A DNA stretch of 64,000 nucleotides from Faecalispora anaeroviscerum (GTDB lineage Bacteria > Bacillota > Clostridia > Oscillospirales > Acutalibacteraceae): positions 1,736,001 through 1,800,000 of the forward strand of contig NZ_CANOOQ010000001.1 of NCBI RefSeq assembly GCF_947568225.1, in the 5' to 3' direction. The notes beneath the pieces are model-generated. The model was not told where the DNA came from. It did not search any database and worked only from the letters and a program-made list of their open reading frames with translations. The translations under genes were made by a program, and so were the position numbers. This document shows, piece by piece, positions 48,628 through 57,033 of the stretch; the first letter of the stretch is position 1, and each line of letters opens with the position of its first letter.

Positions 48628-49389
48628 TTATTCCCCTCCCAGATACGCCGCGATCACCTTGGGGTTTTTGCGGATTTCCTCCGCGGAACCCTCCGCGATG
48701 ATTCTGCCGTAATCCAGCACCACCAGGCGCTGGCAGATTCCCATGACAAAGCTCATGTCATGCTCGATCAAAAGGATGGAAATAGAGAAACGGTCGCGGA
48801 TAAGCTGAATGGATTCCATCAGCTCGCGCGTTTCAGTAGGATTCATACCGGCGGCCGGCTCATCGAGCAGCAGGACCTTCGGAGATGCCGCCAGAGCGCG
48901 GGCAATCTCGAGTTTTCTCTGCTGGCCGTAGGGTAGGTTTTTCGCTTTAGACTCCGCGTGATCCTGCAGGTTAAAGACCGAAAGCAGATCCATCGCGCGC
49001 TCAGTCATGGCTTTTTCTTCCTTCCAGTAAGAAGGCAGGCGCAAAATGCCCGACAAAGCGGAGTATTTCATCTGGTAGTTCATCGCGATGCGAACATTGT
49101 CCAGAACCGAAATATCCTTGAACAGGCGGATATTTTGAAAGGTACGCGCAATTCCGCCGCGGGTGACATCGTAGGTCTTTTTGCCGATGATGCTTTTCCC
49201 CTCGAGCTCAATCGTACCTTCCGTAGGCTGATATACCTGCGTCAGCAGGTTGAACACGGTCGTCTTGCCGGCGCCGTTCGGGCCGATCAGACCCATAATC
49301 TGATTTTCTTCCAGTTGAAAATTGACGTCTTCCAAGGCGCGCAGGCCGCCAAACGCAATTCCCAAATGCTTCGCTTCCAACAGCGGCAT
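48628..49389 (-). CDS. livG: Branched-chain amino acid ABC transporter ATPase LivG
   Basis: First ATPase of the importer. Seen in 253 residues: Walker A LIGPNGAGKTTVFNLL, the GIARTFQNIRLFKDISVLDN Q-loop with the LivG-specific ARTFQN, signature NLPYGQQRKLEIARAL (LPYGQQR variant typical of LivG), VLLLDEPAAGMNPTETRELM and SILLIEHDMSFVMGICQRLV. It is separated from livF by one base and from livM by three. Confidence 0.95.
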   Translation of the reverse strand: MPLLEAKHLGIAFGGLRALEDVNFQLEENQIMGLIGPNGAGKTTVFNLLTQVYQPTEGTIELEGKSIIGKKTYDVTRGGIARTFQNIRLFKDISVLDNVRIAMNYQMKYSALSGILRLPSYWKEEKAMTERAMDLLSVFNLQDHAESKAKNLPYGQQRKLEIARALAASPKVLLLDEPAAGMNPTETRELMESIQLIRDRFSISILLIEHDMSFVMGICQRLVVLDYGRIIAEGSAEEIRKNPKVIAAYLGGE

Positions 49390-49392
49390 CCG

Positions 49393-50397
49393 TTACGCCC
49401 CCTTTTCTCCGCCTGACGCGGGATTCTTTTTCGTTTTATTGCCTTTTGAGCCGCTCAGTTTTCCAAACAGGCGGGTTAAAGAGAATTCGTATTGCCCCAG
49501 CAGGCCGGAGGGGCGGAACAGCATGACGCAGATCAGCACGACCGAGTAAGCCAGCATGCGGTAGCTCGAAAAATCACGCAGCGCTTCCGGCAGAATGGTA
49601 AGCACCGTGGCCGCGATAACCGAACCGGTAATGGAGCCCATGCCGCCCAGAACCACCATGACGAGAATTTCGGTAGAATAGTTAAAATCAAATTTGCTGG
49701 GGTTCAGGATGCCGATGTGATGCGCATACAAACCACCGGCGATTCCGGCAAAAAACGCCGACATAATAAATGCCAAAAGCTTGTAATAGGTTGTGTTGAT
49801 ACCAGACGCCTCGGCGGCGATTTCATCCTCACGGATAGAAATCACCGCACGGCCGTGCCGGGTATGGATAAACGCAAAAATAATTGCAACGGTCAGCACC
49901 GCCAGCAGGTATACCCAAGAAAAATTCGTCTCTCTGGGAATTCCACGCAAGCCTCTGGCGCCGCCGGTAAAACCAAGGTTAATAATGACTACGCGGATAA
50001 TTTCCCCGAAGCCCAACGTAATGATCGCCAGGTAGTCACCCTTCAGGCGCAGAGCGGGAATACCGATAATCAGGCCGAACAGTGCAGCCGTCAACCCACC
50101 AACAAGAAGCGCAGTCGGGAAGCCAAGAGAATCCGGCAGCCCGGCGTGCAGGGTAACCAGCGCGGCGGCATAAGCGCCGACCGACATAAAGCCGGCATGC
50201 CCCAAAATCAGCTGGCCGAGAAAGCCGGTGGAAAGGTTTAGACTGGCCGCCAAAATAATATTGATACAAACCATAATGAGGATACCGGAATAATACGAAT
50301 TCAGCACACCGGCACCCGAAAGCCCTGTGACCAGGGCGTAAATCGCCAAAATCAGGGCAAGGATCACACCGTAAACGGCGACTTTTTTTCGATTCAT
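49393..50397 (-). CDS. livM: Branched-chain amino acid ABC transporter permease LivM
   Basis: Seen in 334 residues: about nine membrane helices, with LNLSTGFLGQLILGHAGFMS at the start of the family core, LRLKGDYLAIITLGFGEIIR as the ATPase-contact loop, and VVLGGMGSITGSVIAATVLT near the end. ATG 50397 follows AAGGAGG; the frame reaches 50472 over the livH gene. It has a Lys-rich C-terminal tail. Partner of livH in the membrane. Confidence 0.94.
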   Translation of the reverse strand: MNRKKVAVYGVILALILAIYALVTGLSGAGVLNSYYSGILIMVCINIILAASLNLSTGFLGQLILGHAGFMSVGAYAAALVTLHAGLPDSLGFPTALLVGGLTAALFGLIIGIPALRLKGDYLAIITLGFGEIIRVVIINLGFTGGARGLRGIPRETNFSWVYLLAVLTVAIIFAFIHTRHGRAVISIREDEIAAEASGINTTYYKLLAFIMSAFFAGIAGGLYAHHIGILNPSKFDFNYSTEILVMVVLGGMGSITGSVIAATVLTILPEALRDFSSYRMLAYSVVLICVMLFRPSGLLGQYEFSLTRLFGKLSGSKGNKTKKNPASGGEKGA

Positions 50398-50413
50398 GCT
50401 TCTTTGCGCCTCC

Positions 50414-51295
50414 TTAAACCTTTTCGCTGACGTTCCTGCCGAGCAGACCCGCAGGACGGACCAGCAAAACAAGAATCAGGATGCCAAAGACAACCGCGTC
50501 GGTAAAACTGCTGGAAATATAGCCTTTCGTCAGGCTTTCCGCAACACCCAACACATAGCCGCCCAGCATAGCGCCGGGAATGCTGCCGATGCCGCCCAGA
50601 ACAGCCGCAACAAAGGCTTTCAAGCCCAAGAGGCCGCCCATATAAGGGGTAATCATTGGATATGTGTTACAGTACAGCACTGCGCCCACAGCCGCAAGAC
50701 CGGAGCCAACGCCAAATGTAAACGCGATGGAGTGATTCGTGTTAATGCCCATCAGCCTGGCTGCGTCGGCGTCTTCCGACGTGGCACGCATCGCCTTGCC
50801 AATTTTGGTTTTATTAACAAGAACGCTCAGACCGATCATCATAGCCACAGAGGTGAGAATATTGATGATGCTGCCCGACGGCACCTGCAGAGAACCGGCC
50901 TGCAGTGTTCCCAAGTCAAACATAGCGGGAATCGTTCTGCCGCTGGAGGTAAACAGCAGCTGCGATAAATTCTGAAGAAAAATGCTGACGCCGATTGCCG
51001 TGATCAGCAAAGAAATTCGGGGTGCTTTCATATTGATCAGGCGGCGGTACGCGACGCGTTCAATGAACACACCAGCAACCACACAGAACAAAATAGAGCC
51101 CAAAACCGCAGCCCAAAGAGGAACGCCCGCCACCGTTAGCAACAGGAACATCGCGTATGCGCCCACCATAATAATATCGCCGTGCGCAAAGTTAATGAGC
51201 TGAACGATTCCGTACACCATGCTGTAACCTAACGCAACAAGGGCATAGATACTGCCCAGCCCCAAGCCGTTAATCACCTGTGAAATAAACCCCAT
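50414..51295 (-). CDS. livH: Branched-chain amino acid ABC transporter permease LivH
   Basis: Seen in 293 residues: LGLGSIYALVALGYSMVYGI, QLINFAHGDIIMVGAYAMFL (LivH hallmark), KIGKAMRATSEDADAARLMG as the ATPase-contact loop and AFVAAVLGGIGSIPGAMLGG. About eight membrane helices. ATG 51295 follows AAGGAAGG; the frame reaches 51325. It is separated from the binding-protein gene by a hairpin. Confidence 0.94.
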   Translation of the reverse strand: MGFISQVINGLGLGSIYALVALGYSMVYGIVQLINFAHGDIIMVGAYAMFLLLTVAGVPLWAAVLGSILFCVVAGVFIERVAYRRLINMKAPRISLLITAIGVSIFLQNLSQLLFTSSGRTIPAMFDLGTLQAGSLQVPSGSIINILTSVAMMIGLSVLVNKTKIGKAMRATSEDADAARLMGINTNHSIAFTFGVGSGLAAVGAVLYCNTYPMITPYMGGLLGLKAFVAAVLGGIGSIPGAMLGGYVLGVAESLTKGYISSSFTDAVVFGILILVLLVRPAGLLGRNVSEKV

Positions 51296-51323
51296 GTCCG
51301 CACCTTCCTTGATTCGATACGGC

Positions 51324-51353
51324 AAAAAGAGGGTGATGCAATCGCCCTCTTTT
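51324..51353 (-). terminator. Intercistronic hairpin/attenuator between livJ and livH
   Basis: On the minus strand AAAAGAGGGCGATTGCATCACCCTCTTTTT: 8-bp stem and T tract, between the binding protein and the permease genes. Such sites usually let the binding protein be made in excess by partial termination or by protecting the upstream message. Confidence 0.65.
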
Positions 51354-51376
51354 CACCAGACTATCACAGTTATTAC

Positions 51377-52555
51377 TTATTTCGAATAGTATTCGAGGAA
51401 CTTATAGGCTCCGCCCTTAATCTGAGTAATTGCAGCCTGCTTGATCGGGTTGCGATTCTCGTCATAAGTGATTTCACCGGTCAGGCCGCTGTACTTAATC
51501 GCTGCCATTTTCTCAACAACCGCTTTGGAATCGGTCGTGCCGGCTTCTTCCATCGCCTGCACCAGAATGTGCAGAGCGTCGTAGCCCAAAACAGCAAACT
51601 GATCCGCTTCTGTGTTGTACTTGGCTTTGTAGTCTGCGAGGAACTTCTGCAGGGCCGGGTCAGTGGATTCCGAAGAATACTGGCTGCAGAACAAAGAACC
51701 TTCCACAGCGGAAGCATTGTCTTTGCCAATCTGCTTGATCACGCCATCCCAGCCGTCGCCGCCAAGCAGGGTGGATTTAATGCCCAACTGTCTGGCCTGT
51801 GTTGCAATCAGAGCAACATCTTGGTAATACACCGGAACAAAGAACACATCGGGGCTCTTTGCGGAAATCTTCGTCAGCTGCGATTTAAAGTCAACATCAT
51901 TGGTGGTGTAGCTCTCTTTCGCAACAATCTCCAAACCAAGGTCTTTGGCAGTCTTTTCGAAAGTCTCTGCCAGACCGACGGAATAGTCGTCAGCCATATT
52001 ATAAATAATAGCAGCGGTTTTTGCGTTCAGCTTCTTGCTTGCGTAGTTCGCCATCAGGTCTCCCTGGAAGGGATCGGTGAAGCAAGCGCGGAATACGTTC
52101 GGGCCTGCCGCAGTAACATCCTCAGCAGTAGCGGTAGCGGAGATCATCGGAAGGCCGCTCTTTACCGCCTCAGGCGCAACCGCCAGTGTTGGGGTGGAGG
52201 TAACATCGCCAACCAGTGCGACGGCCTTGTCGTTCTGCACCAGCTTATTATAAGCATTAACGGCCTCGGTTGCGTCGCCCTTTGTATCGTAAGAAATATA
52301 TTTGATCTTTTTGCCCAAAACACCTTTGCCTTCGTTAATCTGATCAACCGCCAGCTGAACCGCATTATTTACCGCAGTACCGTAAATAGATACGCTGCCG
52401 GTTAGGGGAGCCAGACCACCAATTACAATCTCACTTGCATCCGTATTTGCAGCGGCACTGGAAGAGCCGCTTTCCGCTGGCTTATTGCCGCAGCCGGTCA
52501 GTGCAGTACCCATCATTACCGCAGCCATTGCAGCGGCCAAGATACGCTGTTTCAT
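51377..52555 (-). CDS. livJ: Branched-chain amino acid-binding lipoprotein
   Basis: Seen in 392 residues: signal peptide with lipobox LTGCG (Cys22), a Ser/Ala linker, then a type I periplasmic-binding fold: SEIVIGGLAPLTGSVSIYGT, VALVGDVTSTPTLAVAPEAV, GLPMISATATAEDVTAAGPN, NVFRACFTDPFQGDLMANYA, IYNMADDYSVGLAETFEKTA, ATQARQLGIKSTLLGGDGWD. The ADQFAVLGYDALHILVQAME end is typical. First gene of the liv operon; AGGAGG precedes the ATG. Confidence 0.94.
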   Translation of the reverse strand: MKQRILAAAMAAVMMGTALTGCGNKPAESGSSSAAANTDASEIVIGGLAPLTGSVSIYGTAVNNAVQLAVDQINEGKGVLGKKIKYISYDTKGDATEAVNAYNKLVQNDKAVALVGDVTSTPTLAVAPEAVKSGLPMISATATAEDVTAAGPNVFRACFTDPFQGDLMANYASKKLNAKTAAIIYNMADDYSVGLAETFEKTAKDLGLEIVAKESYTTNDVDFKSQLTKISAKSPDVFFVPVYYQDVALIATQARQLGIKSTLLGGDGWDGVIKQIGKDNASAVEGSLFCSQYSSESTDPALQKFLADYKAKYNTEADQFAVLGYDALHILVQAMEEAGTTDSKAVVEKMAAIKYSGLTGEITYDENRNPIKQAAITQIKGGAYKFLEYYSK

Positions 52556-52923
52556 CGTGTTTCCTCCTAATAATAAATATTAATATAATATCATCGGCTG
52601 AGCCGAAAATACATATTCGCGGACCCCTCTTGTCCGACTTCCCCTTTTCCATTGCTGTGAAATCAACCGTGTCAAAGGTAGCCAATACCATGCTTTAAAA
52701 AATAAAAAAGATACCGTGTCACTTTGAAAAAGCGACCAGTCGAAAGCGAAACTTTTCTTTAAAAAATCTTTTTCAAATTATACTCCTGCCAGGCAACTTT
52801 TGCAACTGAAACGTAAAAAAATGCGTTTTGTTCTCTGCTCGTGTTCAATTTCTTTCAACATTTACGGTTTTTTTAGTATCACTGTTGAAAATACGAAAGT
52901 CTACATGGCAAAACCTGCAAAAA
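52556..52923 (-). promoter_or_regulatory. liv operon promoter and leader
   Basis: The promoter is on the minus strand: TTGCAA (52805-52800), 17 bases, TATAAT (52782-52777). It leaves a leader of about 215 bases, long for a simple gene. Within it GACACGGT occurs twice, and a small open frame from 52691 passes a run of Ile/Leu codons (IILIFII) just before the livJ start. No classical riboswitch was recognised. The stretch left of the promoter up to 52923 shows nothing. Confidence 0.55.
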
Positions 52924-53589
52924 TCACTTTTTCTTCTCCCAACGAGCCACCGCCGCCTTAATGGGAATGCCCTGCGCGGAAAACATCAGCTCATGCTCCG
53001 TGGAAGGGCTCTCAAACCACTGCTCCGCATGAAGATTCTGCGTAGAACGCAAAAGCGTAAATCCGCCCTCTTTAAAATACCGCAGAGTAGCAAGGTACAA
53101 ATCCTCGTCATCCGTTTTAAAATGGATCTCCGCCCCGTCGGCCAAAAAAGCCTTGTACAGCTCCAGCTGATTCGGATGCGTCATGCGCCGCTTATGGTGC
53201 CGCACCTTTGACCAGGGGTTGCAGAAGTTAATGTAGATTCGCTCTACCCGGTCGCTTTGGTTCACAATTTTAGGCATGTCCTCAATATGATGCGCCATGA
53301 GCGCCACATTATGAACCGGTTTTTCCTGTTCCCCATATGCTGTTTCCAGATTTCTGCGCGCAACGCCCAGAACATCCGGGCTTTGATCGACTCCGATATA
53401 GTTAATCTCCGGATGCAAAGGCGCAAGCTGGGCCAAAAAGACACCCTTGCCGCAACCCAGTTCCAGATGGATCGGATGTTTCTCCGGAAACCATTCGCTC
53501 CAGCGGCCCTTCCACTCTTCGGGACTGCCAATAAAATACGGACAATCGGACAGCTCCGGGCGCGCCCAGGCTTTTTTTCTCATTCTCAT
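52924..53589 (-). CDS. trmB: tRNA (guanine-N7-)-methyltransferase
   Basis: Forms m7G46 in tRNAs using SAM. Seen in 221 residues: basic start RMRKKAWARPELSDCPYFI, SAM site IHLELGCGKGVFLAQLAPLH, NYIGVDQSPDVLGVARRNLE, INFCNPWSKVRHHKRRMTHP (catalytic NPW..K..H.KRR) and IHFKTDDEDLYLATLRYFKE, ending in STEHELMFSAQGIPIKAAVA. The frame extends to 53841, but ATG 53589 fits family length. Upstream is the pdaA terminator. Confidence 0.94.
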   Translation of the reverse strand: MRMRKKAWARPELSDCPYFIGSPEEWKGRWSEWFPEKHPIHLELGCGKGVFLAQLAPLHPEINYIGVDQSPDVLGVARRNLETAYGEQEKPVHNVALMAHHIEDMPKIVNQSDRVERIYINFCNPWSKVRHHKRRMTHPNQLELYKAFLADGAEIHFKTDDEDLYLATLRYFKEGGFTLLRSTQNLHAEQWFESPSTEHELMFSAQGIPIKAAVARWEKKK

Positions 53590-53781
53590 TGTTTTCCACC
53601 GCCGACAGCCGCACGAACCTTTCGCCGGGCCTAAGCCGTCTTGGAAGCGCGGCCGGTGTTTCATTTTTTCACGCAGCCGAAGAAAACCGGCATGTGAATC
53701 AACTTTTCTATTGTAATGCACACAGCGCGAAAATGCAAGCATTTCCGCTGTATTTTGACAGGTTCCTGCGTTTGCGTGCGC

Positions 53782-53815
53782 AAAAACGCCGGGAGCCAAA
53801 AAGCCCCCGGCGTTT
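53782..53815 (-). terminator. Terminator after pdaA
   Basis: AAACGCCGGGGGCTTTTTGGCTCCCGGCGTTTTTG on the minus strand: 12-bp stem (one mismatch) and T tract, about 60 bases past the stop at 53874. Confidence 0.8.
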
Positions 53816-53873
53816 CTTCCGGCACCGCGCGGCGGAACCATTTTTTTATTAGAATTCGGAAAAGAAAAGTGTG

Positions 53874-54677
53874 TTAAGAAACAAGCTCATCCAACGTTCC
53901 AAAGGTATAGCCCTGATTTTTCCACTCGGTAATTAGCTGATCCAGAATCTCCGCATTTGTTTTGGACGTGCTGTGAAGCAGCACCACCGCCCCGGGGTGA
54001 ATCCGCGTTGTCAGCTTCTTCATCGCTTCTTCATGGCTGGGCTGTTTGTCAACGTACCAGTCTACGTAAGCAAGGCTCCAGAAAATCGTGCGGTAGCCCA
54101 GCTCGTTTGCCATTTGCAGGTTTTCCTTGCTGTACTTTCCCTGCGGCGGGCGGTAGAATTTCTTCATCGTCTGCCCGGTTGCCGTTTGGTAGGCGTCCTC
54201 CAGCGAGTTGATTTCCTTCTCAAACGAAGCCTTATCCTGAATCTTCGCCATGTCCGGGTGGTGGAAGGTATGGTTGCCTACAATGTGGCCTTCCTCCGTC
54301 ATGCGCTTGACGAGGTCGGGGCTGGTATCAATATAATGCCCCACCACAAAGAACGCCGCCTTGACATTCTGCTTTTTCAGAGTATCCAGAATGGAAGCAG
54401 TGTAGCCGTTCTCGTACCCGCAGTCAAAGGTAAGGTACACCTTTTTCTGGCTGGTGTCACCAATGTAAAACGCGTTATAGGGCTTTAATTCCGCTTCGCT
54501 TGCGTCCACCACAGGAGTGTTCCCCTGCGGTCCCTGAAAGCAGAGCCCCCAGCTGACAGCCCCGCCGGTTTCCACCGCTGTTCTCGCGGTAAAATGGTAG
54601 GCCAATGGCCCGCCGATCAGCAGCAGGCAGCACACCAGCGCCACAGCCACATGTCTTTTTTTTAAAATCAAATACAT
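53874..54677 (-). CDS. pdaA: PdaA-type polysaccharide deacetylase (delta-lactam synthesis)
   Basis: Deacetylates N-acetylmuramic acid as part of forming muramic delta-lactam in the spore cortex. Seen in 267 residues: one membrane helix or signal anchor (VAVALVCCLLLIGGPLAYHF), then the NodB domain: VYLTFDCGYENGYTASILDT (Asp pair), AAFFVVGHYIDTSPDLVKRM, EEGHIVGNHTFHHPDMAKI (zinc-binding His), FYRPPQGKYSKENLQMANEL and PGAVVLLHSTSKTNAEILDQ. FDCGYENGYT in place of FDDG is a PdaA mark. It is divergent from the SigV-like pair, which in other species controls lysozyme-resistance deacetylases, so that alternative role stays open. Confidence 0.9.
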   Translation of the reverse strand: MYLILKKRHVAVALVCCLLLIGGPLAYHFTARTAVETGGAVSWGLCFQGPQGNTPVVDASEAELKPYNAFYIGDTSQKKVYLTFDCGYENGYTASILDTLKKQNVKAAFFVVGHYIDTSPDLVKRMTEEGHIVGNHTFHHPDMAKIQDKASFEKEINSLEDAYQTATGQTMKKFYRPPQGKYSKENLQMANELGYRTIFWSLAYVDWYVDKQPSHEEAMKKLTTRIHPGAVVLLHSTSKTNAEILDQLITEWKNQGYTFGTLDELVS

Positions 54678-55079
54678 TCTCTCACTCCCTCTGACTCTCA
54701 GGGCAACTGCCTTTTCATCGAATACGCCGCTTTGGAATGGAGTCCCCCGGTCATTGTGCTGTTAATTCTTTCCTCTTTGACTCCCCGGCCGCCGTACCTT
54801 TTAGATTCTCCTTCTAATTTATGAAGTCTCGCCCCATTTTATGATTGTTTTTCTCCTTGGAAAGCCATTCGCATTACCATGCATTTTCTCCTGCCGATCC
54901 GGATCTGCTTCTCCCTTCTTTCCTAATATGGAACGGAATTCCTTCGGACAATCTTTCTCAACATATCATAAAAAAATAAAAATTTTTAAAGTCTAAAACT
55001 TTTTCCATAGGCCCCAGCGTCTATTTGTTGTAAGATAAATGATGGCGCCATCAGATACGGGAAGGAGCATTTCGTACGA
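54678..55079. other. Divergent intergenic region between pdaA and the SigV-like gene
   Basis: Purine/pyrimidine-skewed without clear genes; a minus-strand frame of about 50 codons ending near 54710 has no start codon. A possible ECF-type promoter for the sigma gene is AAAC, 18 bases, CGTC at about 54992-55021 (TAAAACTTTTT...AGCGTCTA), similar to SigV/SigW promoters but with 1-2 bases more spacing than usual. No promoter for pdaA was identified. Confidence 0.4.
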
Positions 55080-55571
55080 ATGGGTGACAGCAATACACAA
55101 GAGATGATAGAAAAATACATTATTTTGAATCAGAATCAAATTTATACGCTGGCTTTCAGCTATGTTCATAACAAAGACGACGCGCTCGACATTGTACAGG
55201 AATCGATTTACAAGGCCATGACTGGAAAACAAACGCTGAACAAATCCGAATCCATCCGCCCCTGGATTTACCGGATTGTGGTCAATACGGCGCTGGATTT
55301 TCTGCGCCGCAAAAGACGGGAAGCCGAACCGGACGAGGACATTCTTTCGCGCGGGGAAAACGCCTCCGATGACCATTACGAGGATATTGACCTGAAACGG
55401 GCGCTGGACAGTCTGCCGGACATGTATCGCAGCATTGTCGTCCTGCGCTATTTTGAAGATTTGACGCTGGACGAAATCGCGGGGATTCTCAACGAGAACC
55501 TCAGCACCGTGAAAACGCGTCTTTACAAATCGCTGAAGCTACTGCGTGTGGAAATGAGCGAGGCAGAGTAA
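55080..55571 (+). CDS. sigV: ECF sigma factor, SigV-like
   Basis: Seen in 163 residues: region 2 (QEMIEKYIILNQNQIYTLAF, SYVHNKDDALDIVQESIYKA) with IRPWIYRIVVNTALDFLRRK, and region 4 (YRSIVVLRYFEDLTLDEIAG, ILNENLSTVKTRLYKSLKLL). The sequence fits the SigV/SigI-like Firmicutes group, and the next gene has the RsiV plan, which supports SigV. AAGGAG lies 13 bases before ATG 55080, a long spacing. In Bacillus and Clostridioides, SigV/CsfV answers lysozyme. Confidence 0.88.
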   Translation: MGDSNTQEMIEKYIILNQNQIYTLAFSYVHNKDDALDIVQESIYKAMTGKQTLNKSESIRPWIYRIVVNTALDFLRRKRREAEPDEDILSRGENASDDHYEDIDLKRALDSLPDMYRSIVVLRYFEDLTLDEIAGILNENLSTVKTRLYKSLKLLRVEMSEAE

Positions 55572-55583
55572 GGAGGAACCCTC

Positions 55584-56489
55584 ATGAACAAACAGGATTT
55601 GGAACAGCTGAAAAATCAGTACCAGAATACACCGATCCCGAAGGAACTGGATTTTGTGGTTCGAAAAGCATTGCAGGAAAATGGAGGAATCGCTATGGAT
55701 AACAAGCACAGCCATAAAGGACTGAAAATAGCAGCCGCTTCTGTCGCCGCGGCCTTTGTTGTGATCACGGCCGGAGCAAATATAAGCCCTGTATTCGCGG
55801 CCACAATGGGTAACGTGCCGGTCGTCGGTGGAATTGTAAAGGTGCTTACCTTCCGGGAGTACGCAATGGATGACGGTACCTATCACGCGGACATCAAAAC
55901 ACCCGCTGTGGAGGGTCTGGAAAGCAACAAACCGTTGGAAAACAGCCTGAACCAGAAATATATGGAGGAAAATAAAAAGCTGTTTGAGCAGTTTGAATCC
56001 GAGGTTGCGGAGCTGAAGAAAAACGGTGGCGGACACCTTGGCATAGACAGCGGATACGAGATAAAGTGCGACGATGATACCCTTCTTTCGATTGGCCGCT
56101 ATGTCGTTAACACAGTCGGCTCGTCCTCTACTACCATGAAATACGACACTATTGATAAAAAAAATCAGGTGCTGATCACCCTGCCCAGTCTATTTAAGGA
56201 TGAACAGTATGTCGAGGTCATCAGTAAAAATATTCGACAGCAGATGATCGACCAGAACAAGGCCGACCCGGATAAGATGTACTGGGTAGAAGGCGTCGAC
56301 AGCGGTGAAGGCACCGAGCTGTTCCAGAATATTTCTGCGGAGCAAAACTTTTATATCAACACCGACCACAAGCTTGTGATTTCGTTCGACAAGTACGAAG
56401 TGGCGCCCGGGTATATGGGCGTTGTGGATTTTGTGATCCCAACTGATGTAATTGGTGATCTGCTGGTGGGCAGTAATTATATCCGCTGA
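55584..56489 (+). CDS. rsiV: RsiV-like anti-sigma factor (DUF4179/DUF3298)
   Basis: Seen in 301 residues: a cytoplasmic N-terminus (DLEQLKNQYQNTPIPKELDF, VVRKALQENGG), a membrane helix (LKIAAASVAAAFVVITAGAN) ending in an AAT site, the DUF4179-like IPVVGGIVKV-type segment (NVPVVGGIVKVLTFREYAMD), and an extracellular DUF3298 region ending EQNFYINTDHKLVISFDKYE, VAPGYMGVVDFVIPTD. RsiV of Bacillus binds lysozyme through this domain and is cut to release SigV. Family knowledge; lysozyme binding is not shown here. It is 12 bases after sigV. Confidence 0.88.
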   Translation: MNKQDLEQLKNQYQNTPIPKELDFVVRKALQENGGIAMDNKHSHKGLKIAAASVAAAFVVITAGANISPVFAATMGNVPVVGGIVKVLTFREYAMDDGTYHADIKTPAVEGLESNKPLENSLNQKYMEENKKLFEQFESEVAELKKNGGGHLGIDSGYEIKCDDDTLLSIGRYVVNTVGSSSTTMKYDTIDKKNQVLITLPSLFKDEQYVEVISKNIRQQMIDQNKADPDKMYWVEGVDSGEGTELFQNISAEQNFYINTDHKLVISFDKYEVAPGYMGVVDFVIPTDVIGDLLVGSNYIR

Positions 56490-56500
56490 TATCAGAAAAT

Positions 56501-56534
56501 AAAAAAGGAACAGCCGCGCGGCTGTTCCTTTTTT
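56501..56534. terminator. Bidirectional terminator after rsiV
   Basis: Perfect palindrome of 34 bases: AAAAAAGGAACAGCCGC and its complement. It also serves the convergent small regulator gene. Confidence 0.9.
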
Positions 56535-56589
56535 ATCTAGTACGAAAAGTGGAAACCTAGTCCCCGAAAACGGCAACGGAATTTCTTCT

Positions 56590-56850
56590 TTAATCCAGTA
56601 ATTTCTGATAAGATACGCCTAATACCCTTGCGATCACCTTTAATTCAATATCCGTGACAAAGCGGTCTCCGCTTTCTATCCTCTGCACTGCATTTTTATC
56701 TACATCCAACCCGGCAATCTGCAGCATATCCGAAAACTGCTTTTGAGAAGTTTTTTCCGGCAACTGTTCACGAAACTCCTTGATACGTTTCCCGCTTGCT
56801 TCCATCGGGAGCTTTGTTTTTATACATAGCATCTCACCAATCCGTGACAT
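56590..56850 (-). CDS. XRE-family helix-turn-helix protein
   Basis: Seen in 86 residues: KRIKEFREQLPEKTSQKQFS starts an XRE domain, with the recognition helix around DMLQIAGLDVDKNAVQRIES, followed by GDRFVTDIELKVIARVLGVS and YQKLLD. There is no second domain. Several Met codons before the domain make the start uncertain (ATG 56850 or a later one). In Clostridia such tiny XRE proteins often regulate their own gene. The neighbours give no clue to its target. Confidence 0.8.
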   Translation of the reverse strand: MSRIGEMLCIKTKLPMEASGKRIKEFREQLPEKTSQKQFSDMLQIAGLDVDKNAVQRIESGDRFVTDIELKVIARVLGVSYQKLLD

Positions 56851-56913
56851 TTGCTAATTGTCATTGAGCAAATTATGATATGATCTTCACCAAATGTCAA
56901 TATAGCAAAAAAG

Positions 56914-56934
56914 AAGCGTACCCAAAGGATACGC
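56914..56934 (-). terminator. Terminator without a recognised gene
   Basis: On the minus strand AGCGTATCCTTTGGGTACGCT, then TCTTTTTT. No gene lies directly upstream on that strand for 400 bases, so it may end a short RNA or readthrough from 57352. Confidence 0.6.
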
Positions 56935-57005
56935 TCCTATTTTCCTGCGTTTCCCGCACAGAGATTTCTGCTTGCGCAGGCTTGCCCCTCATGCCGGGGC
57001 GGGCA

Positions 57006-57033
57006 CTTACTTTCGCCGCGAGGCGAAAGTAAG
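57006..57033. repeat. Intergenic hairpin repeat of a widespread type
   Basis: A perfect 12-bp stem with GCGA loop, followed by GCAAAGACTCGCCAAAGG. Sequences of this style (ACTTTCGCC...GGCGAAAGT then AAAG.CTCGCCAAAGG) are known from repeats in several phyla; the identification is from memory and needs a search. One copy is present in this window. Confidence 0.45.

Noticed and set aside
54678..54860. Small minus-strand protein upstream of pdaA
   Set aside because: A frame of about 50 codons exists but has no start codon with a ribosome binding site; shorter internal ATG options give fewer than 22 residues.
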